Part shown: positions 17,789 through 26,862 of the stretch, piece after piece | How positions within the stretch are numbered: position 1 is the first letter of the stretch | Layout: the number at the start of each line of letters is the position of its first letter | Source of the DNA: Enterobacter cancerogenus | GTDB taxonomy: Bacteria > Pseudomonadota > Gammaproteobacteria > Enterobacterales > Enterobacteriaceae | Length of the DNA stretch: 64,000 nucleotides | Direction: 5' to 3' | Assembly (NCBI GenBank): GCA_000773965.1 | Contig: JRUP01000011.1 | Location: 62,001 to 126,000 of the forward strand | Program-made: the position numbers and the translations under genes | Notes under the pieces: model-generated | Told to the model about the DNA's origin: nothing | What the model saw: the letters and a program-made list of their open reading frames with translations, nothing else | Database searches by the model: none

Positions 17789-18562
17789 TTCATCATTTCC
17801 CGTCGGTGGCAGGTCATCATCGCTGACGTGTCGCGGACGGGAAACCTCATCTGATTTGACGCTTCAAATTTTCATTTCAGGCATGTGTCCGATGCCAGAA
17901 ACCGTCGCATTAGTGGAACGCTATAGAGCACATCCAGCTCAACAAAACGCACGTATTTCCCGGGAGGTCGCCTTAATTTAGCCAGATAATAAAAGTACGG
18001 ATAATGTATATTATGTTAAATAAGGTATCGGGTTGCGCACTCCAGGCTCCGCTGGACTATCTCCTTTACTGATATTTGATTGCGTTGCTGTAAATTGCCA
18101 GCGCCCCATGCTGACGCAAACGACTTCCGATCCTGAATTGTCATCGAACCCTCCACTCTGCTCAGCCGTTCACATCGTAAATGGCTCAACATGGGCTGTG
18201 CCGCTTAACTCATGAAAACTGCTCACTCGTATGAGACAAGTACACATGAAAGCACCCTATATGTGTTCTTCAGGTAGACTTATTGTCACTCTCATCCTGA
18301 AAGGCGTGGCTAAGTTATCAATCCCCCCTTCATTAATCGTTTAAAATGCCGCCAAATTAAGGCGTCGCTACGCCAATCTTTGGCAATAATCCCTCACATA
18401 AAATCTCAGAATTCACGTAGCGACGTCAGAGAATGCAGCGTTCAGCCAGTGTCCTAAACCGACAATCATTCAAATCCCGATATGATTCTTAACCGCTATC
18501 TCAGGCGTTTTTCCTGCCATCAACTACAGTTAACTGATTCAAACCCCAGCAAAAAAAACATC
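17789..18562. other. Gene-free stretch with inverted repeats
   Basis: About 770 bases without a credible gene. A 9-bp inverted repeat (TTTCCCGTC/GACGGGAAA, 17796-17804 and 17836-17844) directly follows the small gene and may end its transcript. A 10-bp inverted repeat, CGTCGCTACG and CGTAGCGACG (18363-18372, 18416-18425), lies in the presumed promoter region of the next gene. Short frames here have no RBS or family likeness. Confidence 0.4.
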
Positions 18563-19222
18563 ATGCCCTTTTCGCTCACCACACATCTGTTCGCGCGGCT
18601 ACGTCTGTTGATATCGATTGTTGCCGGGGTCGTCTGCTATTTCTTACTGCCTGCAAAACTGGGAGAACTGCAGCGCGTGCTGATTGGCTGGAATGTGCTG
18701 GCGTGGCTTTATCTGTGGTTTATTTGGTTTCGCATGCTGCGTACCGATGCTGGCGAGATCAAACGTATCGCTCAGATGCAAGATCAGAGCGCTGCGTTAG
18801 TTTTGGGTATGGTCATTGTGGCCTGCATGATCAGCATCGTGGCGATCATGAGCGAACTGCCGGCGCTCAAACATCTCACCGGCACACCACGCGTGTTACA
18901 TCTGCTGCTAACGGCCATGACATTGATTGTCTCATGGGCATTACTGCCAAGTTCGTTTGCCATGCATTATGCGCATCAACACTATTTGCATCGCAGCCAG
19001 AATGTCACACCCATGATTTTCCCGGAAAAACCGGACGAACCGGCATACTGGGATTTTCTCTATTTCTCATTCACCATCGCGGTTGCATCACAGACCGCTG
19101 ATGTGGCAACGGGCACCACCGAAATGCGCAAGCTGGCGCTGCTGCAATCGGTGATCTCGTTTATTTTCAATCTGGCCATTCTGGGATTGTCGGTGAATGT
19201 GGGCGCCGGATTGCTGAGTTAA
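18563..19222 (+). CDS. DUF1345 family inner-membrane protein
   Basis: A 219-residue protein with about five membrane helices, ending in the DUF1345 hallmark AYWDFLYFSFTIAVASQTADV followed by a last helix. Function unknown; the TVASQTSDV-type motif resembles the selectivity region of two-helix ion channels, a suggestion only. The ATG at 18563 is chosen because the product then begins at the first helix. An in-frame ATG at 18482 would add 27 polar residues. Neither has a good SD. The gene converges with the DUF3811-like gene, 3 nt apart. Confidence 0.75.
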   Translation: MPFSLTTHLFARLRLLISIVAGVVCYFLLPAKLGELQRVLIGWNVLAWLYLWFIWFRMLRTDAGEIKRIAQMQDQSAALVLGMVIVACMISIVAIMSELPALKHLTGTPRVLHLLLTAMTLIVSWALLPSSFAMHYAHQHYLHRSQNVTPMIFPEKPDEPAYWDFLYFSFTIAVASQTADVATGTTEMRKLALLQSVISFIFNLAILGLSVNVGAGLLS

Positions 19223-19225
19223 CGC

Positions 19226-19534
19226 CTAACGACGCCCTTTATTAATTGAGGCAGACCAGTTGAAGTCACTGACTTCGCTGGCAGATTGCGCTTCAGGTTT
19301 CTTGCGGCGCGCAGGTGTTTTCTTTGCTTTGTCCGCTTTGGCTTTTTCTTTGGCTAGCTTGCTGGTCATGACTTGCTGACGCGCATCTGCGGTATATTCT
19401 TTCTCTTTTTTCGCATCAGGCTCTTTACCACTGCGCTGGCGATGTTTTTCCATTAACCCTTTGAAGATTTCATCCACTTCACTTCGCTCAGCTTCATTGA
19501 ACTGGTCGATTGAAATCATTTTCTTATCGCTCAT
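19226..19534 (-). CDS. DUF3811/YjbD-like small charged protein
   Basis: A 102-residue, highly charged protein with a Lys/Ala-rich middle (KLAKEKAKADKAKKTPARRKK). Its C-terminus, FNWSASINKGRR, strongly recalls the FSWSANTSTRGRR end of E. coli YjbD (DUF3811). AGGAAA lies 9 nt before the ATG. Function is unknown; composition suggests nucleic-acid or ribosome contact. In E. coli yjbD lies beside rluF; here rluF is 15 kb away. It ends 3 nt from the convergent DUF1345 gene. Confidence 0.6.
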   Translation of the reverse strand: MSDKKMISIDQFNEAERSEVDEIFKGLMEKHRQRSGKEPDAKKEKEYTADARQQVMTSKLAKEKAKADKAKKTPARRKKPEAQSASEVSDFNWSASINKGRR

Positions 19535-19643
19535 CGCGTTATTTCCTCAGTAAATGGCTAAGCTCAAGTCTACACCATTGCTGCCGGCACGGCTTTCTTG
19601 TAATCTTGCCCGCCAATCATCCGCCTGCAAATTAGGACGTAAT

Positions 19644-19919
19644 ATGACCCCTCACTCTTCTAAAGATCCCATGCACGGCGTGACGCTGGAAATGATTGTT
19701 AATGCATTAGTGGCGCGTTATGGCTGGGTTGAACTGAGTAAACTCATCAATATCAACTGCTTTAAAAACGATCCCAGCGTAAAATCCAGCCTCAAATTCC
19801 TGCGTCGCACACCATGGGCGCGTGCTGAAGTGGAAGCGCTGTACCTGGATTCTCTGGATGAACCCGCCAAACAAGATTCAGCTGACCGCGACTTTAATCC
19901 CTGGACCCAGGGCCACTGA
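19644..19919 (+). CDS. VF530 family DNA-binding protein
   Basis: A 91-residue protein with the VF530/DUF2132 core [20 protein letters not shown], then [34 protein letters not shown]. This small helical family binds DNA in the one structure I know of; its role is not established. The ATG at 19644 has AGGA 6-7 nt upstream. An in-frame ATG at 19554 would add 30 unrelated residues. The gene is divergent from the DUF3811-like gene; the two starts are 109 nt apart. Confidence 0.85.
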   Translation: MTPHSSKDPMHGVTLEMIVNALVARYGWVELSKLININCFKNDPSVKSSLKFLRRTPWARAEVEALYLDSLDEPAKQDSADRDFNPWTQGH

Positions 19920-20034
19920 TAATCACAGCGGCTGACCCTCTCCTCACCCTTTCCTATTGATGACAACCTTGCCAGCGTCATCACATTTTCCAATGACAGG
20001 CTGCCTTGTAACTTCGTTTCTCGCGTGACAATAT

Positions 20035-20058
20035 CGATACATGTATATACATGTATCG
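20035..20058. promoter_or_regulatory. 24-bp perfect palindrome, GntR/HutC-like operator
   Basis: Two inverted half-sites CGATACATGTAT meet without a gap, about 70 nt before the permease start. The centre, TGTATATACA, is the core bound by HutC-type GntR regulators. No GntR gene is in the window, so the cognate regulator would act from elsewhere. Confidence 0.6.
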
Positions 20059-20128
20059 CCTATTGCAAATACAACTGATAAACAAAAATAACATAACGCC
20101 CTGCGTTCATTGTTTCAGCGAGGAAACT

Positions 20129-21559
20129 ATGTCAGCCGAATCACCTGCAGCCGATTATTCAGACACAGAAAACCAGCGCCTGTCTGAAACCCGTTCTATC
20201 GATTACATCCCGCACCGCGAACGTCATGGCCACCCTTTCAGCCAGTTCACTCTCTGGTTTGGCGGTAACCTGCAGATCACCGCCATTGTCACCGGAGCGC
20301 TCGCCGTGGTGTTGGGCGGCGATGTGGTGTGGTCGCTTGTGGGTCTGTTGGTGGGCCAGATTATTGGTGCCGCCATTATGTCGTTGCATGCCATTCAGGG
20401 CCCACGTCTTGGCTTACCGCAGATGATCACCAGCCGCATGCAGTTTGGCGTGTTTGGTGCGGTGATCCCGTTGGTACTGGTATGCATTATGTATGTTGGA
20501 TTTTCGGCAAGTGGCACCGTGCTGGCCGGTCAGGCACTGGCAAAGCTGATTAATGTGAGCAACGCGACGGGTATGATCCTGTTCAGCGCCATCATTGTGG
20601 TGATTGCGGTGCTCGGATACCGGGTAATTCACAAGCTGGGTAAAGTGGCGAGTGTGATCGGTGTGCTGGCCTTCGCTTATCTGTTCATCACCCTGCTTTC
20701 CACGCATGATTTGTCCGCCGTATGGCAAAATCAGCACTTCACTATTGCCAACTTCCTGCTGGCCGTTTCACTTTCATCCTCCTGGCAGATAGCCTTTTGC
20801 CCGTATGTATCTGATTACTCACGCTACCTACCGGCTAACGTCTCGGCGAAAAAGCTGTTCAGTTCGGTGTTTTTCGGCACCGTTTTAGGCACACAAGCCT
20901 CCATGACGTTGGGCGTGATTGTGGCGGCGATTGCCGGAAAAGCGTTTTCCGGCAATGAAGTGGGATATATCGTGGGTCTGGGCAGTAGCGCGACCATGGC
21001 AATGGTGATCTACTTTGCTATCTGTTTTGGCAAGATTACCTTCACTACCCTGAATGCTTACGGCAGTTTTATGTCACTCACCACCATCGTGTCAGGCTTC
21101 CGGCAGCAAACGTCCCTCAGCCGTGGTGGTCGGGTTCTGTTTGTGGTGTTGATGGTCACGATTGCCTGCATCATCGCCCTGATCAGTGAACCGGCCTTCC
21201 TCAAGTCGTTTACCCATTTCCTGTTGTTCCTGCTGGCCTTCTTTGTTCCGTGGAGCGCAATCAGCCTTACCGATTTTTATCTCATCACCAAAGGGCGCGT
21301 GGATATTCCGGCACTCTCACAGCCTGATGGTCGTTATGGACGCTGGAACTGGGCAGGAATTGTGGTCTATTTCCTGGGTGTGATGGTGCAACTGCCGTTT
21401 ATTGATAATCCGCTGCACCATGGCTCATTGACCTGGATATTTGCAGGCAATGATGTGTCGTGGATTATTGGCTGGTTTGTCACCGCATTGCTGTGGTTAG
21501 CCGCACGCAGACTGGATCGTCGGGGCACGTTGGCAGATTCTATCTATCCTGTAGAGTGA
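20129..21559 (+). CDS. NCS1 family cytosine/purine-type permease
   Basis: A 476-residue, 12-helix transporter of the nucleobase:cation symporter-1 family. It has FTLWFGGNLQITAIVTGAL, GPRLGLPQMITSRMQFG, FCPYVSDYSRYLP and a C-terminal DFYLI region. NCS1 members import cytosine, purines, allantoin, hydantoins or related ring compounds; this one is not assignable further. The ATG at 20129 follows GAGGAAACT. A HutC-like palindrome upstream hints at control with histidine or nucleobase catabolism. The gene ends at a strong hairpin shared with the convergent PEBP gene. Confidence 0.86.
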   Translation: MSAESPAADYSDTENQRLSETRSIDYIPHRERHGHPFSQFTLWFGGNLQITAIVTGALAVVLGGDVVWSLVGLLVGQIIGAAIMSLHAIQGPRLGLPQMITSRMQFGVFGAVIPLVLVCIMYVGFSASGTVLAGQALAKLINVSNATGMILFSAIIVVIAVLGYRVIHKLGKVASVIGVLAFAYLFITLLSTHDLSAVWQNQHFTIANFLLAVSLSSSWQIAFCPYVSDYSRYLPANVSAKKLFSSVFFGTVLGTQASMTLGVIVAAIAGKAFSGNEVGYIVGLGSSATMAMVIYFAICFGKITFTTLNAYGSFMSLTTIVSGFRQQTSLSRGGRVLFVVLMVTIACIIALISEPAFLKSFTHFLLFLLAFFVPWSAISLTDFYLITKGRVDIPALSQPDGRYGRWNWAGIVVYFLGVMVQLPFIDNPLHHGSLTWIFAGNDVSWIIGWFVTALLWLAARRLDRRGTLADSIYPVE

Positions 21560-21566
21560 CGTTGTC

Positions 21567-21590
21567 ACGGCCGCCTGTTCAGGCGGCCGT
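21567..21590. terminator. Shared hairpin terminator between convergent genes
   Basis: ACGGCCGCCTG and CAGGCGGCCGT form an 11-bp GC-rich stem around TT (about 6 nt loop in practice). It sits 8 nt after the permease stop and 5 nt from the PEBP stop; no long T-run. Confidence 0.65.
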
Positions 21591-21595
21591 ATGAC

Positions 21596-22147
21596 TTACT
21601 TATCGTTGGTAAATCGCCCCACAATGGTGGCAGCCCCCAAGGTATGGCCTTTCAATTTGGCGATCAACTCATCATGTGTCAGTCCGCCAGGCAATTGATT
21701 TACCGGCAAATCTGTCGCCACCATTACGAAGTTATAATGATGTATGCCACTTCCCACCGGCGGGCATGGACCGTAATAACTTGTGGTGCCCGGCGAATTC
21801 TTACCTCCAGTGTATCCTTCGCCTTTACTTAATTCGCCCTGCGCAAACTGCGTGCGATCCGCCGCGATGTTATAGGCCACCATATGTGTCACGCCTAAGC
21901 CTTTTCCTCCCACGGGATCGGTCAGCATCAGCGCAAAGCTGCGGGTGCCGGCCGGTGCATTTGACCAGCTTAGAGCGGGCGACACATTGTCGCCGGTGCA
22001 TGACGGGTTACTTTTGTTGTTACCTGCAAAGGTTTTATCCAGCATGGCACTGTCGTTAAAATCCGATGATTGCAGCGTAAATATCGGGGCAGCCAGCACG
22101 GTTCCCGGAAGCAACGCCAATAGTAGTGCGCGTTTGAACATCATCAT
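21596..22147 (-). CDS. YbhB/YbcL family (PEBP-like) periplasmic protein
   Basis: A 183-residue protein with a signal peptide (first ~20 residues, cleavage near VLAAP). It contains the phosphatidylethanolamine-binding-protein signature regions: SWSNAPAGTRSFALMLTDPVG, THMVAYNI, the YYGPCPPVGSGIHHYNFVMVATD block, and LKGHTLGAATIVGRF. Bacterial members are often named Raf-kinase-inhibitor-like by homology only. UPEC YbcL is secreted to modulate neutrophils, but this copy has no such context. AGGAG lies 6 nt before the first of three ATG codons. It is probably periplasmic. Confidence 0.87.
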   Translation of the reverse strand: MMMFKRALLLALLPGTVLAAPIFTLQSSDFNDSAMLDKTFAGNNKSNPSCTGDNVSPALSWSNAPAGTRSFALMLTDPVGGKGLGVTHMVAYNIAADRTQFAQGELSKGEGYTGGKNSPGTTSYYGPCPPVGSGIHHYNFVMVATDLPVNQLPGGLTHDELIAKLKGHTLGAATIVGRFTNDK

Positions 22148-22260
22148 TTCTCACTCCTGTTGATGAAAAAATCAGCCAAAACATCAAGTATATAACCTGC
22201 TCACAATCATGCTGCAGGCTACACTGCTGAAAGTCCTCTTTGAAACCCCAGGAGCATCGG

Positions 22261-25200
22261 ATGCCAGCCTCTTCACTCGCGTTGTTTACCGCCGCCACGC
22301 AGCAATGGTTTCGCGACACCTTTAAAGCGGCGACGCCCGCACAACATGAAGCCTGGCAGGCCATTTCGAGCGGTAAGAACTGTCTGGTGATTGCGCCCAC
22401 CGGTTCTGGTAAAACGCTGGCGGCATTTCTCTATGCGATTGATGCCCTGTTTCGTGAACGCAGTGCCGAAGATCTCCCCGAACGAAGCCACAGAACACGC
22501 ATTCTTTACCTCTCTCCGGTGAAAGCGCTGGCGGCGGATGTTCAGCGCAATCTGCAACGGCCTTTAGCGGGGGTGGCTGAAGAGCGGCGCAAACGCGGTG
22601 AAGCCGAGATCACCCTGGAGGTGGGCATGCGATCGGGCGATACGCTCAGCAGCGAGCGGGCAAAATTACAGCGGCGCCCACCGGATATCTTGATCACCAC
22701 ACCCGAATCATTATTTCTGATGCTGACATCAAAAGCCCGCGACACGCTGCGTGGCATCTCTACGGTGATTGTTGATGAAGTACATGCCATCGCGGGCAGC
22801 AAACGCGGCGCGCATCTGGCGCTCAGCCTTGAACGGCTGGATACGCTGCTAACGCACCCTGCGCAGCGTATCGGCCTCTCCGCCACGGTAAAACCGCCGG
22901 AGGCCGTCGCACGGTTTCTAGGTGGGAGTCGCGAAACGCTGATCGTGAATCCGGCCGCACAGCGTCCATTGCAACTCACCATCCGCGTGCCTGTTGAAGA
23001 TATGACAGATATTCAGCAGCGCGCCGATAGCCGTTCGGTGCAGGATGCTACGCTGTCCGCCGGCTCCATCTGGCCACATATTGAAGCTGGCATTCTGGAT
23101 GAAGTGTTACGTCATCGCGCCACTTTGGTGTTTACCAATTCCCGCGGATTGGCTGAAAAACTTACCGCGAGGCTGAATGAGCTCTACACGCGTCGCCTCG
23201 GAGAAAAGCCCACTGCGCCAGAAGAGTCCTTTGCCTACGGTTCCTTTACCGGCGGTACAGAGAAACGCACCGTCACACCGAATGACTTATTGGCCCGATC
23301 CCACCACGGCTCTGTTTCTAAAGAACAACGGCTGGAAATTGAAAACGCGCTCAAAGCGGGCGAGCTGCGTTGCGTGGTCGCCACATCAAGCCTGGAGCTG
23401 GGTATTGATATGGGCGATATCGATCTGGTGATTCAGGTGGGTGCGCCCCCTTCGGTTGCCAGTGCGCTCCAGCGCGTCGGGCGCGCGGGTCATCAGGTCG
23501 GCGGTACGCCGAAAGGCATCATCTGGCCGCGCACCCGACGCGATTTGGTGGATGCGGCTGTCATTGTTGAGTCGATGTTGGCGGGTGAACTCGATGCGAT
23601 TACCCTGCCACACAATCCGCTGGACCTGCTGGCTCAGCATACGGTCGCCGCCGCCTCAATGGACACGCTGGAAATCGATAGCTGGTTTGAGCTGGTACGG
23701 CGTGCAGAACCGTTTAAAACGTTACCACGTCACGCATTTGACGCCGTATTGAATATGTTAGCCGGTCGCTATCCTTCAGAAGAGTTCGCCAACTTACGTC
23801 CACGCGTGATATGGGATAGGCAGAACAATACGCTTACCGGCCGACCCGGCGCACAGCATCTGGCTGTCACCAGCGGTGGCACCATCCCGGATCGCGGGAT
23901 GTTCAGCGTTATGCTGCCCGAAGGTGTAGAACAGACGGGCGCACGACGCGTCGGGGAACTGGATGAGGAGATGGTTTATGAGTCGCGGATTAACGACATC
24001 ATTACCCTGGGCGCAACATCATGGCGCATTCAGCAAATCACCCACGATCAGGTGGTGGTGGTGCCTGCACCGGGCCGTTCAGCGCGTTTGCCCTTCTGGC
24101 ATGGCGACAGCCTCGGCCGTTCAGCGACACTGGGGGAAGCGATTGGCGGCTATTTACGATACGTCAGTCATGAGGCGTCACTACCCGGCGACAGTCTTGA
24201 CGCCAATGCCCGACACAATATTAACAGCCTGATCGCAGAACAAATTCAGGCAACTGGCGAGTTGCCCACCGACCGCAGCTTGTTGATTGAGCGTTGTCGG
24301 GATGAAACCGGCGACTGGCGCGTGATCCTGCACTCCCCTTATGGTCAACGCGTGCACGCGCCCTGGGCGCTGGCGGTGGCAGAACGCATTGGTCGCATCA
24401 TGGGGATCGATCCGGCTGTGGTCGCCAGCGACGATGGTATCGTGGCACGCTTCCCCGATAGTGACGGTCGGGTGCCGGGTGCCGAGCTCTTTTTATTCGA
24501 ACCTGATGAACTACAACGTATCGTCATGGCATCAGTCGGGCATTCGGCGCTGTTCGCCGCTCGTTTTCGCGAATGTGCTGCCCGCGCCCTGCTATTACCA
24601 CGCCGCAATCCCGGTAAACGTTCTCCTCTCTGGCAACAACGTTTACGCGCGAGCCAGTTGCTGGAAGTGGCGCGTCAGTTTACAGACTTCCCGATCCTGA
24701 TTGAGACGGCACGCGAATGTTTGCAGGATGTATACGATCTGCCCGCGCTGCATCACCTGATGGCGCGATTACATCAGGGTGATGTGCGGTTGACAGAAGT
24801 CACCACTGAAACGCCCTCGCCGTTTGCCGCACCGCTGCTGTTTGGCTACGTCGCCGAGTTCATGTATGCCAGTGATGCACCGCAGGCTGAACGACGCGCT
24901 TCAATGCTGGCGCTCGACAGCAATCTGCTGAGTGATCTCCTGGGTCAGGCGGAGATGCGTGAGTTACTGGAACCCGCCGTGATTGCACGTGTTGAACGGG
25001 AGTTACAGCGCTGCGTGGCAGAGTATCAGGCGCGCACTGTTGAGGCTCTGGTGGATATGCTGCGCGAACTGGGTCCGTTATCATCCGAAGAACTTGTTGC
25101 ACGCTTCAATGGCGATGAGCCCCTTGAGCCCGGCTTACACTCGCTGCAAAAGGCGCAGCGGATCGTCAGTGTGAAAATCGCGGGTATCGCACGCTGGGCA

Positions 25201-26862
25201 GTGGCTGAAGATGCGGTACGTCTGCACGATGCGCTGGGTTGCGTGTTGCCTACAGGCCTCCCGGCTGCACTGCTCGAACCGGTCGTCCGCCCATTGCATG
25301 ATCTGTTGGGGCGTTATGCTCGCACACATGCGGTGTTTACCAGTTTGCAAGTGGCCCAACGTTTTGGCCTCGGCCGCGCCGTTGTTGATGAAACTCTGGA
25401 ACAACTTCGCCAGCAAAATAAGTTACTTAAAGGCGATTTTCTCCCTTCCGGATCTGATGAGTCTGCGCAGTGGGCAGCAGAAAGCGTATTTCGCCGCTTA
25501 CGTGTGCGATCGTTACAGTCCGCGCGCGACGCCACTCAACCCGTTGCACCGGCCGCCTATGTGACGTTTCTGCTTGAGCGTCAGGGGCTGTTGAGCGATG
25601 CGGGCGCCCGTCAGACACAAGGTGCCTTCACTGGTCTGAATGGCGTGGTCAGCGTCATTGAACAACTGGCGGGCGTGGTGCTGCCGGTATCACTGTGGGA
25701 ATCGCAAATCTTTCCTGTACGCATCCGTGATTATCAGCCTGCGATGCTGGATGAATTGCTCTCATCGGGCGAGATAATTTGGGTCGGTCATACTTCATCA
25801 AATGTGCAAGACGGTCTGGTTTCCCTGCATTTAAGTGAATTCGCCAGCGAAACCTTGCCTGCCCTGGACAATAAAGTGACATTGTCACCCATTGAGTCAT
25901 CTTTACTGGCGCTGATGCAGGATGGCGCGGGTTGGTTCGTCAAACAACTGATCCCGCGCATAACCGAAATCCGGGACAACGGAGAAATGATCGATCCGAC
26001 GGAGGTTTATCAGGCTCTTTGGCAACTAGTCTGGCGCGGCGTCCTCACCATTGATACCTGGTCGGCTTTGCGTAATCTCAGCCAAATGACTATCACCCCC
26101 AAACCACGCCCTGTACGTGCTCGTCATGGACGGCATAGTCGCGCCAGTTTTAGCGCCAGTCGCACCACAGAACCCCGTTTATCGCTGAATACCATGGCCG
26201 GTCGCTGGTCGTTGATCCCCCGCCAGCCGATTGCTGACACCGAACGTGCGCTGGCACTGGCAGAAAATATGCTGGATCGATTTGGTGTCATCACGCGTGG
26301 TGCCGCTATCGCCGAGCAGATACCCGGCGGCTTTCCGGCGTTGCAACCGGTGTTGCGCGGGATGGAAGATGCCGGGCGACTGCTGCGTGGGCGTTTTATT
26401 GCAGGTATGGGCGCAGCACAGTTTGCCGATAACCCTGCTATCGATCGTCTGCGTCAACTCGACGCTGGCAAGTCAGTGCGACATCCCCCTGTCGTATTAT
26501 CCGCAGTTGACCCCGCGAACCCCTTCGGTTTAACACTACCATGGCCGCTCAGCCTCACAGGAGCCAAACCCACGCGCCGTGCGGGTGCTTTTACGGTCAT
26601 CGCCAGTGGTCGTGTCCTGCTTTACCTTCCCTCTGGCGGTAAAGAGCTAATGACCTTTGATGCGCAGGATAGCGACGAAGACCTTCATGCAGCGCTGGTA
26701 GCGCTGGGCCACGCATTAAGGCGTGAGAAGCACCTTAATTTCATCCTCGAGCGCATTAACGATCAATCTGTCGGACAATCCGGTCTGCTCACTGCATTAA
26801 AAGAAGCCGGTTTCTCCCGCGTACCCAAAGGCTACAGCTGGGACGGCTACCATGCACGTTGA
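22261..26862 (+). CDS. lhr: Lhr, large ATP-dependent helicase
   Basis: A 1533-residue SF2 helicase, close to the 1538 residues of E. coli Lhr. Walker A is APTGSGKT (residues ~45-52), motif II is DEVH (~172-175), and motif VI is QRVGRAGH. The RecA pair is followed by the Lhr-core winged helix and beta-sheet bundle, then the large C-terminal region found only in long Lhr. Lhr unwinds DNA and RNA-DNA 3' to 5', and its C-terminal half has reported uracil-DNA glycosylase activity. The ATG at 22261 follows CAGGAGCATCGG. An upstream in-frame TTG at 22240 is less likely. Unlike in E. coli, no rnt is adjacent. The last 16 nt overlap the convergent FUSC gene. Confidence 0.95.
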   Translation: MPASSLALFTAATQQWFRDTFKAATPAQHEAWQAISSGKNCLVIAPTGSGKTLAAFLYAIDALFRERSAEDLPERSHRTRILYLSPVKALAADVQRNLQRPLAGVAEERRKRGEAEITLEVGMRSGDTLSSERAKLQRRPPDILITTPESLFLMLTSKARDTLRGISTVIVDEVHAIAGSKRGAHLALSLERLDTLLTHPAQRIGLSATVKPPEAVARFLGGSRETLIVNPAAQRPLQLTIRVPVEDMTDIQQRADSRSVQDATLSAGSIWPHIEAGILDEVLRHRATLVFTNSRGLAEKLTARLNELYTRRLGEKPTAPEESFAYGSFTGGTEKRTVTPNDLLARSHHGSVSKEQRLEIENALKAGELRCVVATSSLELGIDMGDIDLVIQVGAPPSVASALQRVGRAGHQVGGTPKGIIWPRTRRDLVDAAVIVESMLAGELDAITLPHNPLDLLAQHTVAAASMDTLEIDSWFELVRRAEPFKTLPRHAFDAVLNMLAGRYPSEEFANLRPRVIWDRQNNTLTGRPGAQHLAVTSGGTIPDRGMFSVMLPEGVEQTGARRVGELDEEMVYESRINDIITLGATSWRIQQITHDQVVVVPAPGRSARLPFWHGDSLGRSATLGEAIGGYLRYVSHEASLPGDSLDANARHNINSLIAEQIQATGELPTDRSLLIERCRDETGDWRVILHSPYGQRVHAPWALAVAERIGRIMGIDPAVVASDDGIVARFPDSDGRVPGAELFLFEPDELQRIVMASVGHSALFAARFRECAARALLLPRRNPGKRSPLWQQRLRASQLLEVARQFTDFPILIETARECLQDVYDLPALHHLMARLHQGDVRLTEVTTETPSPFAAPLLFGYVAEFMYASDAPQAERRASMLALDSNLLSDLLGQAEMRELLEPAVIARVERELQRCVAEYQARTVEALVDMLRELGPLSSEELVARFNGDEPLEPGLHSLQKAQRIVSVKIAGIARWAVAEDAVRLHDALGCVLPTGLPAALLEPVVRPLHDLLGRYARTHAVFTSLQVAQRFGLGRAVVDETLEQLRQQNKLLKGDFLPSGSDESAQWAAESVFRRLRVRSLQSARDATQPVAPAAYVTFLLERQGLLSDAGARQTQGAFTGLNGVVSVIEQLAGVVLPVSLWESQIFPVRIRDYQPAMLDELLSSGEIIWVGHTSSNVQDGLVSLHLSEFASETLPALDNKVTLSPIESSLLALMQDGAGWFVKQLIPRITEIRDNGEMIDPTEVYQALWQLVWRGVLTIDTWSALRNLSQMTITPKPRPVRARHGRHSRASFSASRTTEPRLSLNTMAGRWSLIPRQPIADTERALALAENMLDRFGVITRGAAIAEQIPGGFPALQPVLRGMEDAGRLLRGRFIAGMGAAQFADNPAIDRLRQLDAGKSVRHPPVVLSAVDPANPFGLTLPWPLSLTGAKPTRRAGAFTVIASGRVLLYLPSGGKELMTFDAQDSDEDLHAALVALGHALRREKHLNFILERINDQSVGQSGLLTALKEAGFSRVPKGYSWDGYHAR

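Noticed and set aside
18033..18215. 60-codon plus-strand frame
   Set aside because: Cysteine/proline-rich with no RBS or likeness; in an intergenic stretch with inverted repeats.
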